NCBI RefSeq assembly: GCF_014646295.1
Contig: NZ_BMNE01000001.1
Span: 310,001 to 374,000, forward strand
DNA length: 64,000 nucleotides
DNA from: Nocardia rhizosphaerihabitans
Lineage (GTDB): Bacteria; Actinomycetota; Actinomycetes; Mycobacteriales; Mycobacteriaceae
Direction: 5' to 3'
Positions within the stretch are counted from its first letter, which is position 1, and each line of letters starts with the position of its first letter. Below the pieces are notes generated by a model. The model made no database searches. It saw nothing but the letters and a program-made list of their open reading frames with translations, and was not told the origin of the DNA. This document shows, in pieces, positions 25,888-33,814 of this stretch. The position numbers and the translations under genes were made by a program.

Positions 25888-26739
25888 TCAGAAGGCGCGG
25901 CAGGAGCGGATGTCGGTGGCCAGGATCGCCTTGGCGCCGAGGTCGGCGAGGCGGTCCATCAGGTCGTTGCCCTGCTTGCGCGGGACCAGGGCGCGCACCG
26001 CGACCCAGTCGGGGTCGGTGAGCGGGGAGACCGTCGGCGACTCCAGGCCCGGCGTGATGGCGACGGCCTCGTCGAGCAGCGACTTGGGGCAGTCGTAGTC
26101 GAGCATCAGGTACTGCTGGGCGAACACGACACCCTGGATGCGGGCGATGAGCTGATTGCGCGCCCGGTCGTTCTGGTCGGAACCGGTGCGTTCGATCAGC
26201 ACACCCTCGGAATCGCACAGCGAGTCACCGAAGGCGACCAGGTTGTGCTGACGCAGGGTGCGGCCGGAGCCCACCACATCGGCGATCGCGTCGGCCACGC
26301 CGAGCTGGATCGAGATCTCGACGGCGCCGTCGAGGCGGATCACCTCGGCCTCGATGCCGAAGCGCGCGAGGTCGGCGCGGACCAGGTTCGGGTAGGAGGT
26401 GGCGATGCGCTTGCCCGCCAGATCCTCGACCTTCCAGTCCGCACCCGCCGGGGCGGCGTAGCGGAAGCTGGAGCGGCCGAAGCCGAGCGAGAGGCGCTCG
26501 CTGACCGGCGAACCGGAGTCCAGGGCCAGGTCGCGGCCGGTGATGCCGAGGTCGAGCTCACCGGAGCCGACGTAGATGGCGATGTCCTTGGGCCGCAGGA
26601 AGAAGAACTCGACCTGGTTGACGGGGTCGAGAACGGTCAGCTCACGGGAGTCGGTGCGTTTGCGGTAACCGGCCTCGCTCAGGATCGAGACGGCGGATTC
26701 CGACAGCGAACCCTTGTTGGGAACTGCGACGCGCAACAT
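25888..26739 (-). CDS. hisG: ATP phosphoribosyltransferase, long form
   Basis: 283 residues from ATG 26739, matching the M. tuberculosis length. First step of histidine synthesis: ATP plus PRPP gives phosphoribosyl-ATP. Two periplasmic-binding-like domains ([20 protein letters not shown], the PRPP loop [18 protein letters not shown]) are followed by a C-terminal ACT-like regulatory domain (about 210-283) that binds histidine in the long form. A ribosome site AAAGGA precedes. It sits 59 bp behind hisE, in the same order as Rv2122c-Rv2121c. Confidence 0.97.
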   Translation of the reverse strand: MLRVAVPNKGSLSESAVSILSEAGYRKRTDSRELTVLDPVNQVEFFFLRPKDIAIYVGSGELDLGITGRDLALDSGSPVSERLSLGFGRSSFRYAAPAGADWKVEDLAGKRIATSYPNLVRADLARFGIEAEVIRLDGAVEISIQLGVADAIADVVGSGRTLRQHNLVAFGDSLCDSEGVLIERTGSDQNDRARNQLIARIQGVVFAQQYLMLDYDCPKSLLDEAVAITPGLESPTVSPLTDPDWVAVRALVPRKQGNDLMDRLADLGAKAILATDIRSCRAF

Positions 26740-26798
26740 GGGAATGGGGTCCTTTCGGGGAGAAGACGGGAGGAGGTGTCGACCGGACGGATCAGCCG

Positions 26799-27080
26799 TC
26801 ACAGATGTCGGTACACGTCCTCGAGCTTCAGCCCGCGACCCACCATCATCACCTGGACCCAGTACAGCAGCTGGGAGATCTCCTCGGCGAGGGCATCGTC
26901 GCTCTCGTGCTCGGCGGCCAGCCAGATCTCGCCGGCCTCCTCGAGCACCTTCTTACCCTGGAAATGGACGCCGGCGTCCAACGCGGCCACGGTGCCCGAT
27001 CCCTCGGGACGGGTCTGGGCACGCTCGGTCAGCTCGGCGAACAGGGATTCGAAGTTCTTCACGAGGAAAGATTGTTTCAC
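26799..27080 (-). CDS. hisE: phosphoribosyl-ATP pyrophosphatase
   Basis: 93 residues from a GTG at 27080, the exact length of the mycobacterial protein. It hydrolyses phosphoribosyl-ATP to phosphoribosyl-AMP, the second step of histidine synthesis. All-alpha MazG-like fold: [20 protein letters not shown] carries the Mg-binding EExxE and ExxD residues. It ends [20 protein letters not shown] then [11 protein letters not shown]. Upstream in-frame sequence has no homologous character. Confidence 0.96.
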   Translation of the reverse strand: MKQSFLVKNFESLFAELTERAQTRPEGSGTVAALDAGVHFQGKKVLEEAGEIWLAAEHESDDALAEEISQLLYWVQVMMVGRGLKLEDVYRHL

Positions 27081-27207
27081 ACGCCCGCCACTACATTTTC
27101 CACACCGCACCCACGCCCGCGGGAAGCGCCCATGACCGCATCCCCAGCCCCGCACCCGCGACCCCGAGGAGCGGCGGCCACGAAGTGGCCGGTTCGCGGC
27201 CGGGTCG

Positions 27208-27262
27208 CCGGTCAGGCGCCGTTGCGTAGGCGACGAAGGAGCAAGCAACGGTGCCTGACCGG
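27208..27262. terminator. large inverted repeat between acyltransferase operon and hisE
   Basis: CCGGTCAGGCGCCGTTGC (27208-27225) and GCAACGGTGCCTGACCGG (27245-27262) match at 17 of 18 positions, 19-nt loop. It lies 3' of the acyltransferase gene, so termination is the simplest reading. The rest of 27081-27304 also has a GGCCAC/GTGGCC hairpin and no gene I support. Confidence 0.6.
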
Positions 27263-27304
27263 TGGCCCTCAGGGGCCGCGAACACGCGGCGCCCGCGCCG
27301 CCGA

Positions 27305-29116
27305 CTAACTCAGCAGCTCACGGAGGTCGGCGACCGCGGTGCGCAGGTGGTCGGCGAAGGCGTACATCTGGTCGGCCACGGACTTGGGGGTGGCCAGGTA
27401 GATGTTCCAGCGGTCCGGCAGCAGCACGTAGGCGATGCCGATGCAGGTGGGGCTGGTGGAGCCGAAACCGAAGTAGCGGATGTGCACCGACGGAGCCGAG
27501 CTGGTGCTCAGGTAGTCGTCGCGCATGATCGTCCAGCCGGGGCTGTCGAACAGCGCGATCTGCTCGTCGGCGACACCCAGTTCCGCACCGCGCCGGCGCT
27601 GGATCCACTGCAGTTCCCACAGGTGCTGCTCGGGCGCCTGCCCGGCCTGGCATTCCTTGGCCCGGCCGACGTGCGCGGACGCCGCCGTGCGGGCCGCGGC
27701 CAGCTTGTTCTCGCGGTCGACGGTGTCGTCGACCATCGCGTCGACGAACGCCACCATCTCCGGGGTCACCACGCGCATGGCCTCGGTGCGGCCGTTGCGG
27801 AACTGACGGGTCGCGATGGACTCGTAGGTGGCGCCGGTCAGGCCCTTGCTGCGCCGGTGCGCGAGCTGGTAGGCCAGCTGGGCGAAAGCGTCGGGCGAGA
27901 TGCCGAGCTTCTTGGCGTCGCCGGTGCCGAAGTCGTCGAACGAGACCAGCGCGGTCGCGGTGTCGGCGGCGAAGCGGGCGAAGTCGGCGCCCGCCGCGGC
28001 GATGTCGGCGCGCGCGGCCGAGTCGAGGACGAACTCGATCGGCTCCACCGGCGGCAGTCCCTGGGCGCGGGCGCCGCTGGTGGCGGCGTGATCCTGCGCG
28101 GTCCGCTCGAGCAGCGCGTCCACGAACGACAGCACGGTGGTGCCGTCGAGCCCGCAGTGCTCGATATTGATGCCCGCCTGGCCGTCGGCGAAGACGATGA
28201 ACGACACCGACTTGTCGAAGTACCGGTTGGCGCTGTCACCGTGCAGCAGCTGATCGCAGGCGTGCAGTTCGTCGCGCGGGGCGAAGTCCTCCAGGCACAC
28301 CGCGAACAGCGCGGTCTCGATCGTGTCGAACGCCGCGACATTGGCCGCCTCGGTGCGCAGCGCGGCCCGGCTGCGCGCCCATTCCGCCCTGGCCTTGGTG
28401 GTCAGGTGGCCGACGGAGGTGTCCGTCGACGCGGGCCTGGTGCCACCCTTGATGACCGCGCGCAGCCCGTCGGCCACGTCGTCGAACGCGTACGGCGCGC
28501 CGTCGGGTCCGATCACGTCCATCCGGAAGATGTTGCCGCGGTAGAAGACCGCGATGTGGCGGGCGTCCGACGGTCCCGGCCATTCCGGGCTGTAGGGCTT
28601 GCGGACGGTGTCCTGCACCTCACCCGGAATGCGGGTCTCCGAGAACAGGTACTTGTTCTGCCACATCGACAACTGCTGCCCGCGCTGGGTGACCGGCGGG
28701 ATCTGCTCCTGATCCAGTGCCAGCTTGTAGTCCACGGCGGCGCCGATGAGCGCGGCGGCCCGCTCGGCCTGGCCGGCCACGGTCGAGGCGGCCAGCGGTG
28801 TGTCGTCACGGAACAGGAACACGAAGTTGGCGTTCAACGCGATCCGGTCGCGGCGGCCCAGATACCGCGACGGCCAGAACTCGTCGAGCCAGCTGCCGAC
28901 CCCCGGCGTGGCGTCGTACTCGGCGAGTGCGGCGTGCAGGGTCCGGCCTGCCCCACCGGGCCGCAGCAGTTCGTCTACTGCGGCCTCGGTGGTGGCGAGT
29001 TCGTCGGCGCCGAGCAGCGGCTGACACCACTGCAGGAACCGCGCACAACTGTCCTCCAGTGTCGGCAGCGGTACCCGGGGCAGGCTGTCTTCGGCGGCGA
29101 ACGTCGGTTGGTTCAA
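27305..29116 (-). CDS. choline/carnitine O-acyltransferase family protein
   Basis: 603 residues, the size of eukaryotic carnitine acyltransferases and unusual in bacteria. It would transfer an acyl group between CoA and a hydroxyl of a trimethylammonium-like acceptor. Landmarks: N-terminal [13 protein letters not shown], the catalytic His320 in [10 protein letters not shown], the CoA-region block [18 protein letters not shown] and the STS motif in YLSTSSAPS (about 536). No signal peptide or membrane helix. It is the last gene of a three-gene operon, 9 bp behind a methyltransferase that follows a dioxygenase. The acceptor may therefore be a modified amino acid and not carnitine itself. Confidence 0.88.
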   Translation of the reverse strand: MNQPTFAAEDSLPRVPLPTLEDSCARFLQWCQPLLGADELATTEAAVDELLRPGGAGRTLHAALAEYDATPGVGSWLDEFWPSRYLGRRDRIALNANFVFLFRDDTPLAASTVAGQAERAAALIGAAVDYKLALDQEQIPPVTQRGQQLSMWQNKYLFSETRIPGEVQDTVRKPYSPEWPGPSDARHIAVFYRGNIFRMDVIGPDGAPYAFDDVADGLRAVIKGGTRPASTDTSVGHLTTKARAEWARSRAALRTEAANVAAFDTIETALFAVCLEDFAPRDELHACDQLLHGDSANRYFDKSVSFIVFADGQAGINIEHCGLDGTTVLSFVDALLERTAQDHAATSGARAQGLPPVEPIEFVLDSAARADIAAAGADFARFAADTATALVSFDDFGTGDAKKLGISPDAFAQLAYQLAHRRSKGLTGATYESIATRQFRNGRTEAMRVVTPEMVAFVDAMVDDTVDRENKLAAARTAASAHVGRAKECQAGQAPEQHLWELQWIQRRRGAELGVADEQIALFDSPGWTIMRDDYLSTSSAPSVHIRYFGFGSTSPTCIGIAYVLLPDRWNIYLATPKSVADQMYAFADHLRTAVADLRELLS

Positions 29117-29125
29117 TCCAGATCC

Positions 29126-29941
29126 TCAGGTCTCGATGGGATGCGGGCGTGACACGAACAGGTTGGCGTAGAGCCAGCCTTCGGCTTCGTGGTCGGTGGT
29201 GTCGATTCCCTTGGCCGCCAACGCTTCCAGCACCTGTGCACGTTCCTGGTCGGAGGCGAAGCGACGCTGCTGGAACATACCGGGACGCTGCTCGCTGCGA
29301 TAGCCGAGCGCGGCGAGTTCCTCGGCGATGGGACCGAAATCGAACATCCGCAACACGAAATGCGCCATCCACGGTCGCCGGTGCGGATCCGCCTGGGCGA
29401 CCCTGGACAGGGTTTTCTCGGTGATGTAGCCGACGCATCCGGTGGAGATCACCAGATCGGCGGAGGCGAGCACACGGCGCTGTGCCTCGGTCGGCTCGGT
29501 GGCCTCGAGGTCGGCGTGCACGTAGTCGTGCAGGAATCCGGCGGCGTGGGCGTAGGTCAGCGCCGGGCGTGCGGCGTCCATCCCGACGAAGCGTACGTCG
29601 GGCATCAGATCGGCGCGTAACCGCTCCCGGTCCGCCGCGATCAGCCCGACCTTGTCGGTCTCGGCGTGGTCGCGATAGTGCCCGGCCAGCTCGTCGACCG
29701 TCGTGTCGGTCCGCAGCAGCGCCGCGTTCACCCCGTAGGAGCAGCCCAGGTCGAGCACCGTCGGGATCCGGTCCGGTCGCGCCGCCCGCAGCTGCCGCAA
29801 CTGCTCCTGGAAGTGCGGCTTGGCCAGTTCCGGGATCCGGTAGTCCAGCTCGTTCATCCGCGCGAAGTAGGCACGCGGATCGGGGCTTTCGTAGATGTCG
29901 TCGAAGGATGCTTTGCCGGTGGTGTGCAACGGAACGGACAT
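29126..29941 (-). CDS. class I SAM-dependent methyltransferase
   Basis: 271 residues. The S-adenosylmethionine motif is TVLDLGCSYGVNAALLR (about 61-77). The N-terminus FDDIYESPDPRAYFARMNEL and the region SADLVISTGCVGYITEKTLS are distinctive and not those of common methyltransferases such as EgtD or Ubi/Men enzymes. The late segment GPIAEELAALGYRSEQRPGM closes the core, and the protein ends in NLFVSRPHP. Gaps of 9 and 12 bp to its neighbours mean a single transcript with the dioxygenase and acyltransferase. I infer N-methylation of the dioxygenase product or substrate. The target is unknown. Confidence 0.8.
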   Translation of the reverse strand: MSVPLHTTGKASFDDIYESPDPRAYFARMNELDYRIPELAKPHFQEQLRQLRAARPDRIPTVLDLGCSYGVNAALLRTDTTVDELAGHYRDHAETDKVGLIAADRERLRADLMPDVRFVGMDAARPALTYAHAAGFLHDYVHADLEATEPTEAQRRVLASADLVISTGCVGYITEKTLSRVAQADPHRRPWMAHFVLRMFDFGPIAEELAALGYRSEQRPGMFQQRRFASDQERAQVLEALAAKGIDTTDHEAEGWLYANLFVSRPHPIET

Positions 29942-29953
29942 GGGCGGTTCCTC

Positions 29954-30817
29954 TCAGTCGAGCAGTCGGTCACCTCGGACGGCGTCGGCCGCGGCGGCCA
30001 CATGGTCGGGCAGAACACGGCCGAACAGCTGCCTGGTGCGTTCGACAGTGCCGATCACCCCTGGCCGGTCCGTGTAGGCGAAGATCGCCGAATGTCGTTG
30101 TCCCGCACCGGCCACCTCGGTGACGCGGTGCAGCGAGAAGCGGCCCTTGAACAGCTGCAGGTCGCCGGGACGCAGTTCCAGCGCGCGGATGAACCGCTCG
30201 CCGTCACTGGTGAGCACGGCGCGCACGTCGTCGAGGTGCTCGGCGTGCGGGTCTCGGATGTTGGGGCAGTATTCGAAGACACCGCCCGATTCGGGACGCC
30301 GGGTCAGCATGCTGACGGTGAACTCGTTGGTGTCGAAATGCCAGGGGTGCGACATGCCCGGCTCGACCACGTTCAGGCACAGACCGGCCAGCGGGTCGGC
30401 GAATTCGTGCAGTTCGTCGAGTTCGAAACAATCGGCGACGAACCGCTGGAAAACCGGATCGGTGTAGAGGCGCTGGATCAGCGCGTCGGCGGGGATGCGG
30501 TCACGGGCCACGAAGGCGTTGCCGCGGTCGAGCACGATCCGGGCCGGATGATCGGCGGGCAGATCGGCGTCGAGCGGGATGTTGTAGGCGTTGACCCGCT
30601 CCACCTTGTAGTGGGCGTGCGGGGCGATCCGCTCCCCCTCGACCCGCAGCGTCTCCCACAGCTCCGGGCGGATGAATTCCCGCAGGACCGTGCAGCCGTC
30701 CTCGGCCAGTTCCGCGCGGGCGGCCGCCACCGCAGCTTGCCGGCCCGGACCACCGAGATCGGTGAGCGGATACCGTGCGATGTCGACGATTTCGTCAAGC
30801 CCCCGCGTCCCTGTCAT
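29954..30817 (-). CDS. Fe(II)/2-oxoglutarate dioxygenase, BesD/HalD-related fold, hydroxylase type
   Basis: 287 residues from ATG 30817; a TTG at 30865 in the same frame is less likely. The iron triad is visible as His160, Asp162 (WHFDTNEF) and His230 (GRFSLHRVT), with a likely 2-oxoglutarate Arg near 241. The context SGGVFEYCPNIR and PGDLQLFKGRFSLHRVT resembles the family that includes amino-acid halogenase BesD and related hydroxylases. Halogenases replace the Asp by Gly or Ala; here Asp is present, so hydroxylation is expected. First gene of the operon. The family assignment is from memory of motifs. Confidence 0.8.
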   Translation of the reverse strand: MTGTRGLDEIVDIARYPLTDLGGPGRQAAVAAARAELAEDGCTVLREFIRPELWETLRVEGERIAPHAHYKVERVNAYNIPLDADLPADHPARIVLDRGNAFVARDRIPADALIQRLYTDPVFQRFVADCFELDELHEFADPLAGLCLNVVEPGMSHPWHFDTNEFTVSMLTRRPESGGVFEYCPNIRDPHAEHLDDVRAVLTSDGERFIRALELRPGDLQLFKGRFSLHRVTEVAGAGQRHSAIFAYTDRPGVIGTVERTRQLFGRVLPDHVAAAADAVRGDRLLD

Positions 30818-30972
30818 GTATTCAGTTTGCGGGAACTTTCGTCGACACGCCCGGGGTTTCGGCAAATCCGGACTATCCCAGGCAGATCACAGCGTCATGA
30901 AATCGACTGTGCGGCAACAGTTTTCACACATTCCCTGTCGGTAGCGGAATAATCACGGTAGGCTATTTCGCC

Positions 30973-31668
30973 CTATCTCGCTGCGCTGCCGAAATGTTCG
31001 TCCCGCGCCGCCAGCGCGGCACCCAGATCAACGACCGACAAACCCACCAGCGACTCCCGGAATACCCGTCCAGGGGCCTCGGGAACCGCGATTTCGCACG
31101 GAATCACGATCAGGCCGCAGCCCGCGCCCTGTGCCGCGAGTGCCCCGGTGGGCGAATCCTCGATGGCCACGCAGTCGAGCGGGTCGAGTCCGAGCAGGTC
31201 GGCGGCCTTGCGGTAGCTGGCGGGATCGGGTTTGCCGTGCGGCACTTCGTCACCGCAGACCGAGGTGTCGAAGAAGTCGCGGCCGAGTGTGTCGAGGCCG
31301 TATTCGGTGAGCGAGCGCTTGGTATTGGTGACCAGCGCGCAGCGCAGGCCCTCGGCGCGCGCCATGGCGAGCGCGTCCTTGGCGCCGGGGCGCCACGGGA
31401 TCGGCCCGAGCATCAACTCGGTGACGCGGCGCTCGAGGAACTCCCCCGCCTCGCCGATCACCTGCGGCGTGGCCTCGACGCCGATACCGGCGAAGAGCAT
31501 GCGCAGCGCGTTCGGGCCGGAGGCGCCGATCAGCGCGTGGCGGATCTCGTCGGTCAGCTCGCTGCCGTGTTCACGGGCCAGTTCGCGGACCGCTATGTCC
31601 CACAGCTTCTCCGAATCGAGCAGCGTGCCGTCCATGTCCCACAGCACCGCGGCCGGTCGCGCGCTCAC
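30973..31668 (-). CDS. HAD-superfamily phosphatase
   Basis: 231 residues, GTG start. HAD motifs are complete: LWDMDGTLLDS (nucleophile Asp and acid Asp), VTNT (motif II), HGKPDP (motif III Lys) and IEDSPTGALAA (motif IV). A helical cap domain sits between motifs I and II, as in beta-phosphoglucomutase and phosphoglycolate phosphatase-like enzymes. The substrate is unknown. It follows the kinase gene by 72 bp on the same strand, and may share its transcript. Confidence 0.92.
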   Translation of the reverse strand: MSARPAAVLWDMDGTLLDSEKLWDIAVRELAREHGSELTDEIRHALIGASGPNALRMLFAGIGVEATPQVIGEAGEFLERRVTELMLGPIPWRPGAKDALAMARAEGLRCALVTNTKRSLTEYGLDTLGRDFFDTSVCGDEVPHGKPDPASYRKAADLLGLDPLDCVAIEDSPTGALAAQGAGCGLIVIPCEIAVPEAPGRVFRESLVGLSVVDLGAALAARDEHFGSAAR

Positions 31669-31740
31669 CTGTTTCTCGCCTCGTTCTCGTCGGGGTCGGA
31701 CCGGCGGTCACCGGGCCGCGTTCAGGGTAGCGGGTACGCC

Positions 31741-33594
31741 TCAGACTCCCGAGCCGGCGATCTGCAGCGCGTTGCCGGTGCCGCTGACCTGAATCCAGCG
31801 ATTCTCCGAGCTCACGGTGCCGTTGGTGAGGTGGTAGGTGAGCGAGACGACCGCCCGGTTCTCTCCGTTGGGCGTGATCGAGCCGACAGTCACCGACCGC
31901 ACCGTCGACCAGAACGAGGAGTACTGGCCGAAGCCGCCGGTCTGCGCCTGATAGCCGGGGGCGAGCTGAGCCCAGGCGCCACCGATGTTGCCGGGCAGCA
32001 TCCCGTAGTACCCGGCGATGAACTGGGCCACCCGGTCCGGGGTTGGCGGGCCGAACGGCGTGGTGGTGATCGTCGTGCTGGTCGGCGACGGCGTGGAGGT
32101 TGGCTTGCCCGAGGTGCTCGTTGCCGGGGCGCTCGAGGTGGGGGCCGTGCTTGTCGGCCCGTTCGCCGATGCGGTCGCGGGCGCGGACACGGTGACCGTC
32201 TCCTGCTCGGGCACGATCACGACGGTGCTCACCTTGCCGTCGACCATCGTGGTCACGGTGACCGGATTCTGCGCCCGCTGACCGGGATCGGCGCCGCGAT
32301 CGCGGGTGACGACCAGGACGACGAGCATCACCGTGAAGGCGGCGACGGCGGCGGCGAGCAGCAGGATGGCCCGGCTGTTGTTCGGCGAATCGGTGCGCGC
32401 GGGCGGATTCGGGCCGAGCGGCGGTGGACCGGAAGGGGACCCGGCGCGCTCGCGGGCGTCGGCCTGTGCCCCGCGCGGTTCCACACCTGCCCGGTCCGCG
32501 TTCGCACCTGCCGCCGACGTCGTGTGGTCCGAGCCCGGCGCGGATTGCCGCCCCGCCGACTCGGGCAGGCCGACGTCCCCACCGGTTCCCGCGGCGGACG
32601 ACCCGCCCGTGATCGCCGACCTGGCCGCCTTGGCCAGCGCCAGCCCGCTGCCCAGCAGCCCGGCCGCACCGGATTTCGGCGCCCCGTTCGCGGGCGTACC
32701 GGGCCGTGGCAGCAACGTCGTGGCCGCCTCGCCCACCGGCAGCACCTTCGTCGCGGTGGCGGGCAGCGCCGGAACACGCCCTGCCGCAACATCTTCCAGC
32801 GCCTTGCGGGCCTGCGCCATGGTCGGCCGTTCCGCGGTGGACGCGGTCAGCAGCCACATCAGCACCGGCCCCAGCGGGCCGGCGTGCTTCGGTTCCGGCA
32901 CCACGCCGCGAGCAACCGCGTGCAGCACCGCGAGAGGGTTGTCGCCCTCGCCGAACGGCGGCGCGCCCTCGACTGCGGCGTACAGGGTCGACCCCAGCGC
33001 GAACACATCGGCGGCGGGTTTCGGATCGTCGCCGCGGGCGATCTCGGGCGCCAGATAAGCGGGCGTGCCCGCCAGGAACCCGGTGGCGGTCACCGTGACG
33101 TCGCCGGTGGCATGCGAGATGCCGAAGTCGGTGAGCTTCACGGTGCCGTCGTCACCGACGAGCAGGTTGGCCGGCTTCACATCCCGGTGCATGATCCCGG
33201 CATCGTGCGCCGCCGACAGCGCCGCGGCGGCCTGCGCGCCGATCCCGGCCACCTCGATCGGCGGCAGCGTCGCACCACCGGCCAGCTTCACGGCCAGGCT
33301 CGGCGCGTTCATGTATTCCATGACCAGCCACGGCTGGCCGTCTTCCTCGGCGACGTCGAAGACGGTGATGGCATTCGGGTGGTGCAGACGTGCGGCGATG
33401 CGGCCCTCGCGCATGGCGCGCAGCTTCGCTTCCAGCGCTTGCGATCCGGTGAGCCCCGGCGCGAGCAGCAACTGCTTCACCGCGACGGTGCGGCGCAGCC
33501 GGACATCGGTGGCGCGCCACACGACCCCCATGGCCCCGGTGCCGATCGGGTCGGTGAGTCGATAGCGTCCCGCGATCAACCGATCCGATGTCAT
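31741..33594 (-). CDS. receptor-type serine/threonine protein kinase
   Basis: 617 residues from ATG 33594. The kinase domain covers about 1-270: glycine loop GTGAMGVVW, Lys40, HRDVKPAN (136-143), DFG (156-158) and the APE-like LAPEIA. A long Pro/Ala/Gly-rich juxtamembrane part follows, then one membrane helix (AILLLAAAVAAFTVMLVVLV, about 408-430). A Thr/Ser-rich wall-spanning linker and an extracellular domain of about 110 residues (FIAGYYGMLPGNIGGAWAQL, NTF2-like appearance) complete it. It should sense an external signal and phosphorylate cytoplasmic proteins, PknB/PknD style. Confidence 0.92.
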   Translation of the reverse strand: MTSDRLIAGRYRLTDPIGTGAMGVVWRATDVRLRRTVAVKQLLLAPGLTGSQALEAKLRAMREGRIAARLHHPNAITVFDVAEEDGQPWLVMEYMNAPSLAVKLAGGATLPPIEVAGIGAQAAAALSAAHDAGIMHRDVKPANLLVGDDGTVKLTDFGISHATGDVTVTATGFLAGTPAYLAPEIARGDDPKPAADVFALGSTLYAAVEGAPPFGEGDNPLAVLHAVARGVVPEPKHAGPLGPVLMWLLTASTAERPTMAQARKALEDVAAGRVPALPATATKVLPVGEAATTLLPRPGTPANGAPKSGAAGLLGSGLALAKAARSAITGGSSAAGTGGDVGLPESAGRQSAPGSDHTTSAAGANADRAGVEPRGAQADARERAGSPSGPPPLGPNPPARTDSPNNSRAILLLAAAVAAFTVMLVVLVVTRDRGADPGQRAQNPVTVTTMVDGKVSTVVIVPEQETVTVSAPATASANGPTSTAPTSSAPATSTSGKPTSTPSPTSTTITTTPFGPPTPDRVAQFIAGYYGMLPGNIGGAWAQLAPGYQAQTGGFGQYSSFWSTVRSVTVGSITPNGENRAVVSLTYHLTNGTVSSENRWIQVSGTGNALQIAGSGV

Positions 33595-33764
33595 AACGTG
33601 TGCCCCTCCTGCAATACCGCCGAGTCGTCCAGCCCTCCGCGCCACAGCGGGATGAAACTTTCGAAAATCCTACGTGCTGAACTGCTTTGCCCCAGTCTCC
33701 GGCGGCCTCGGTCCATGGACTCCCGGCCGCTTCGTGACCAGACTCACAACCGGCCCAACGACTT

Positions 33765-33791
33765 CGGACCGGTCCCGCGGGGACCGGTCCG
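33765..33791. terminator. terminator behind metH
   Basis: Perfect 12-bp stem, CGGACCGGTCCC (33765-33776) with GGGACCGGTCCG (33780-33791) and a 3-nt loop, downstream of the metH stop. Each arm is itself partly palindromic. Confidence 0.75.
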
Positions 33792-33814
33792 ATCAGCCGT
33801 CGCCTGTCAGTGTC

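Noticed and set aside
27132..27308. Short plus-strand open frame of 58 codons
   Set aside because: The translation is Arg/Pro/Ala-rich with no ribosome site and includes both arms of the inverted repeat; more likely untranslated intergenic DNA.
29954..30817. Dioxygenase as an amino-acid halogenase
   Set aside because: The second iron ligand is Asp162; halogenases of this group have Gly or Ala there to make room for chloride.
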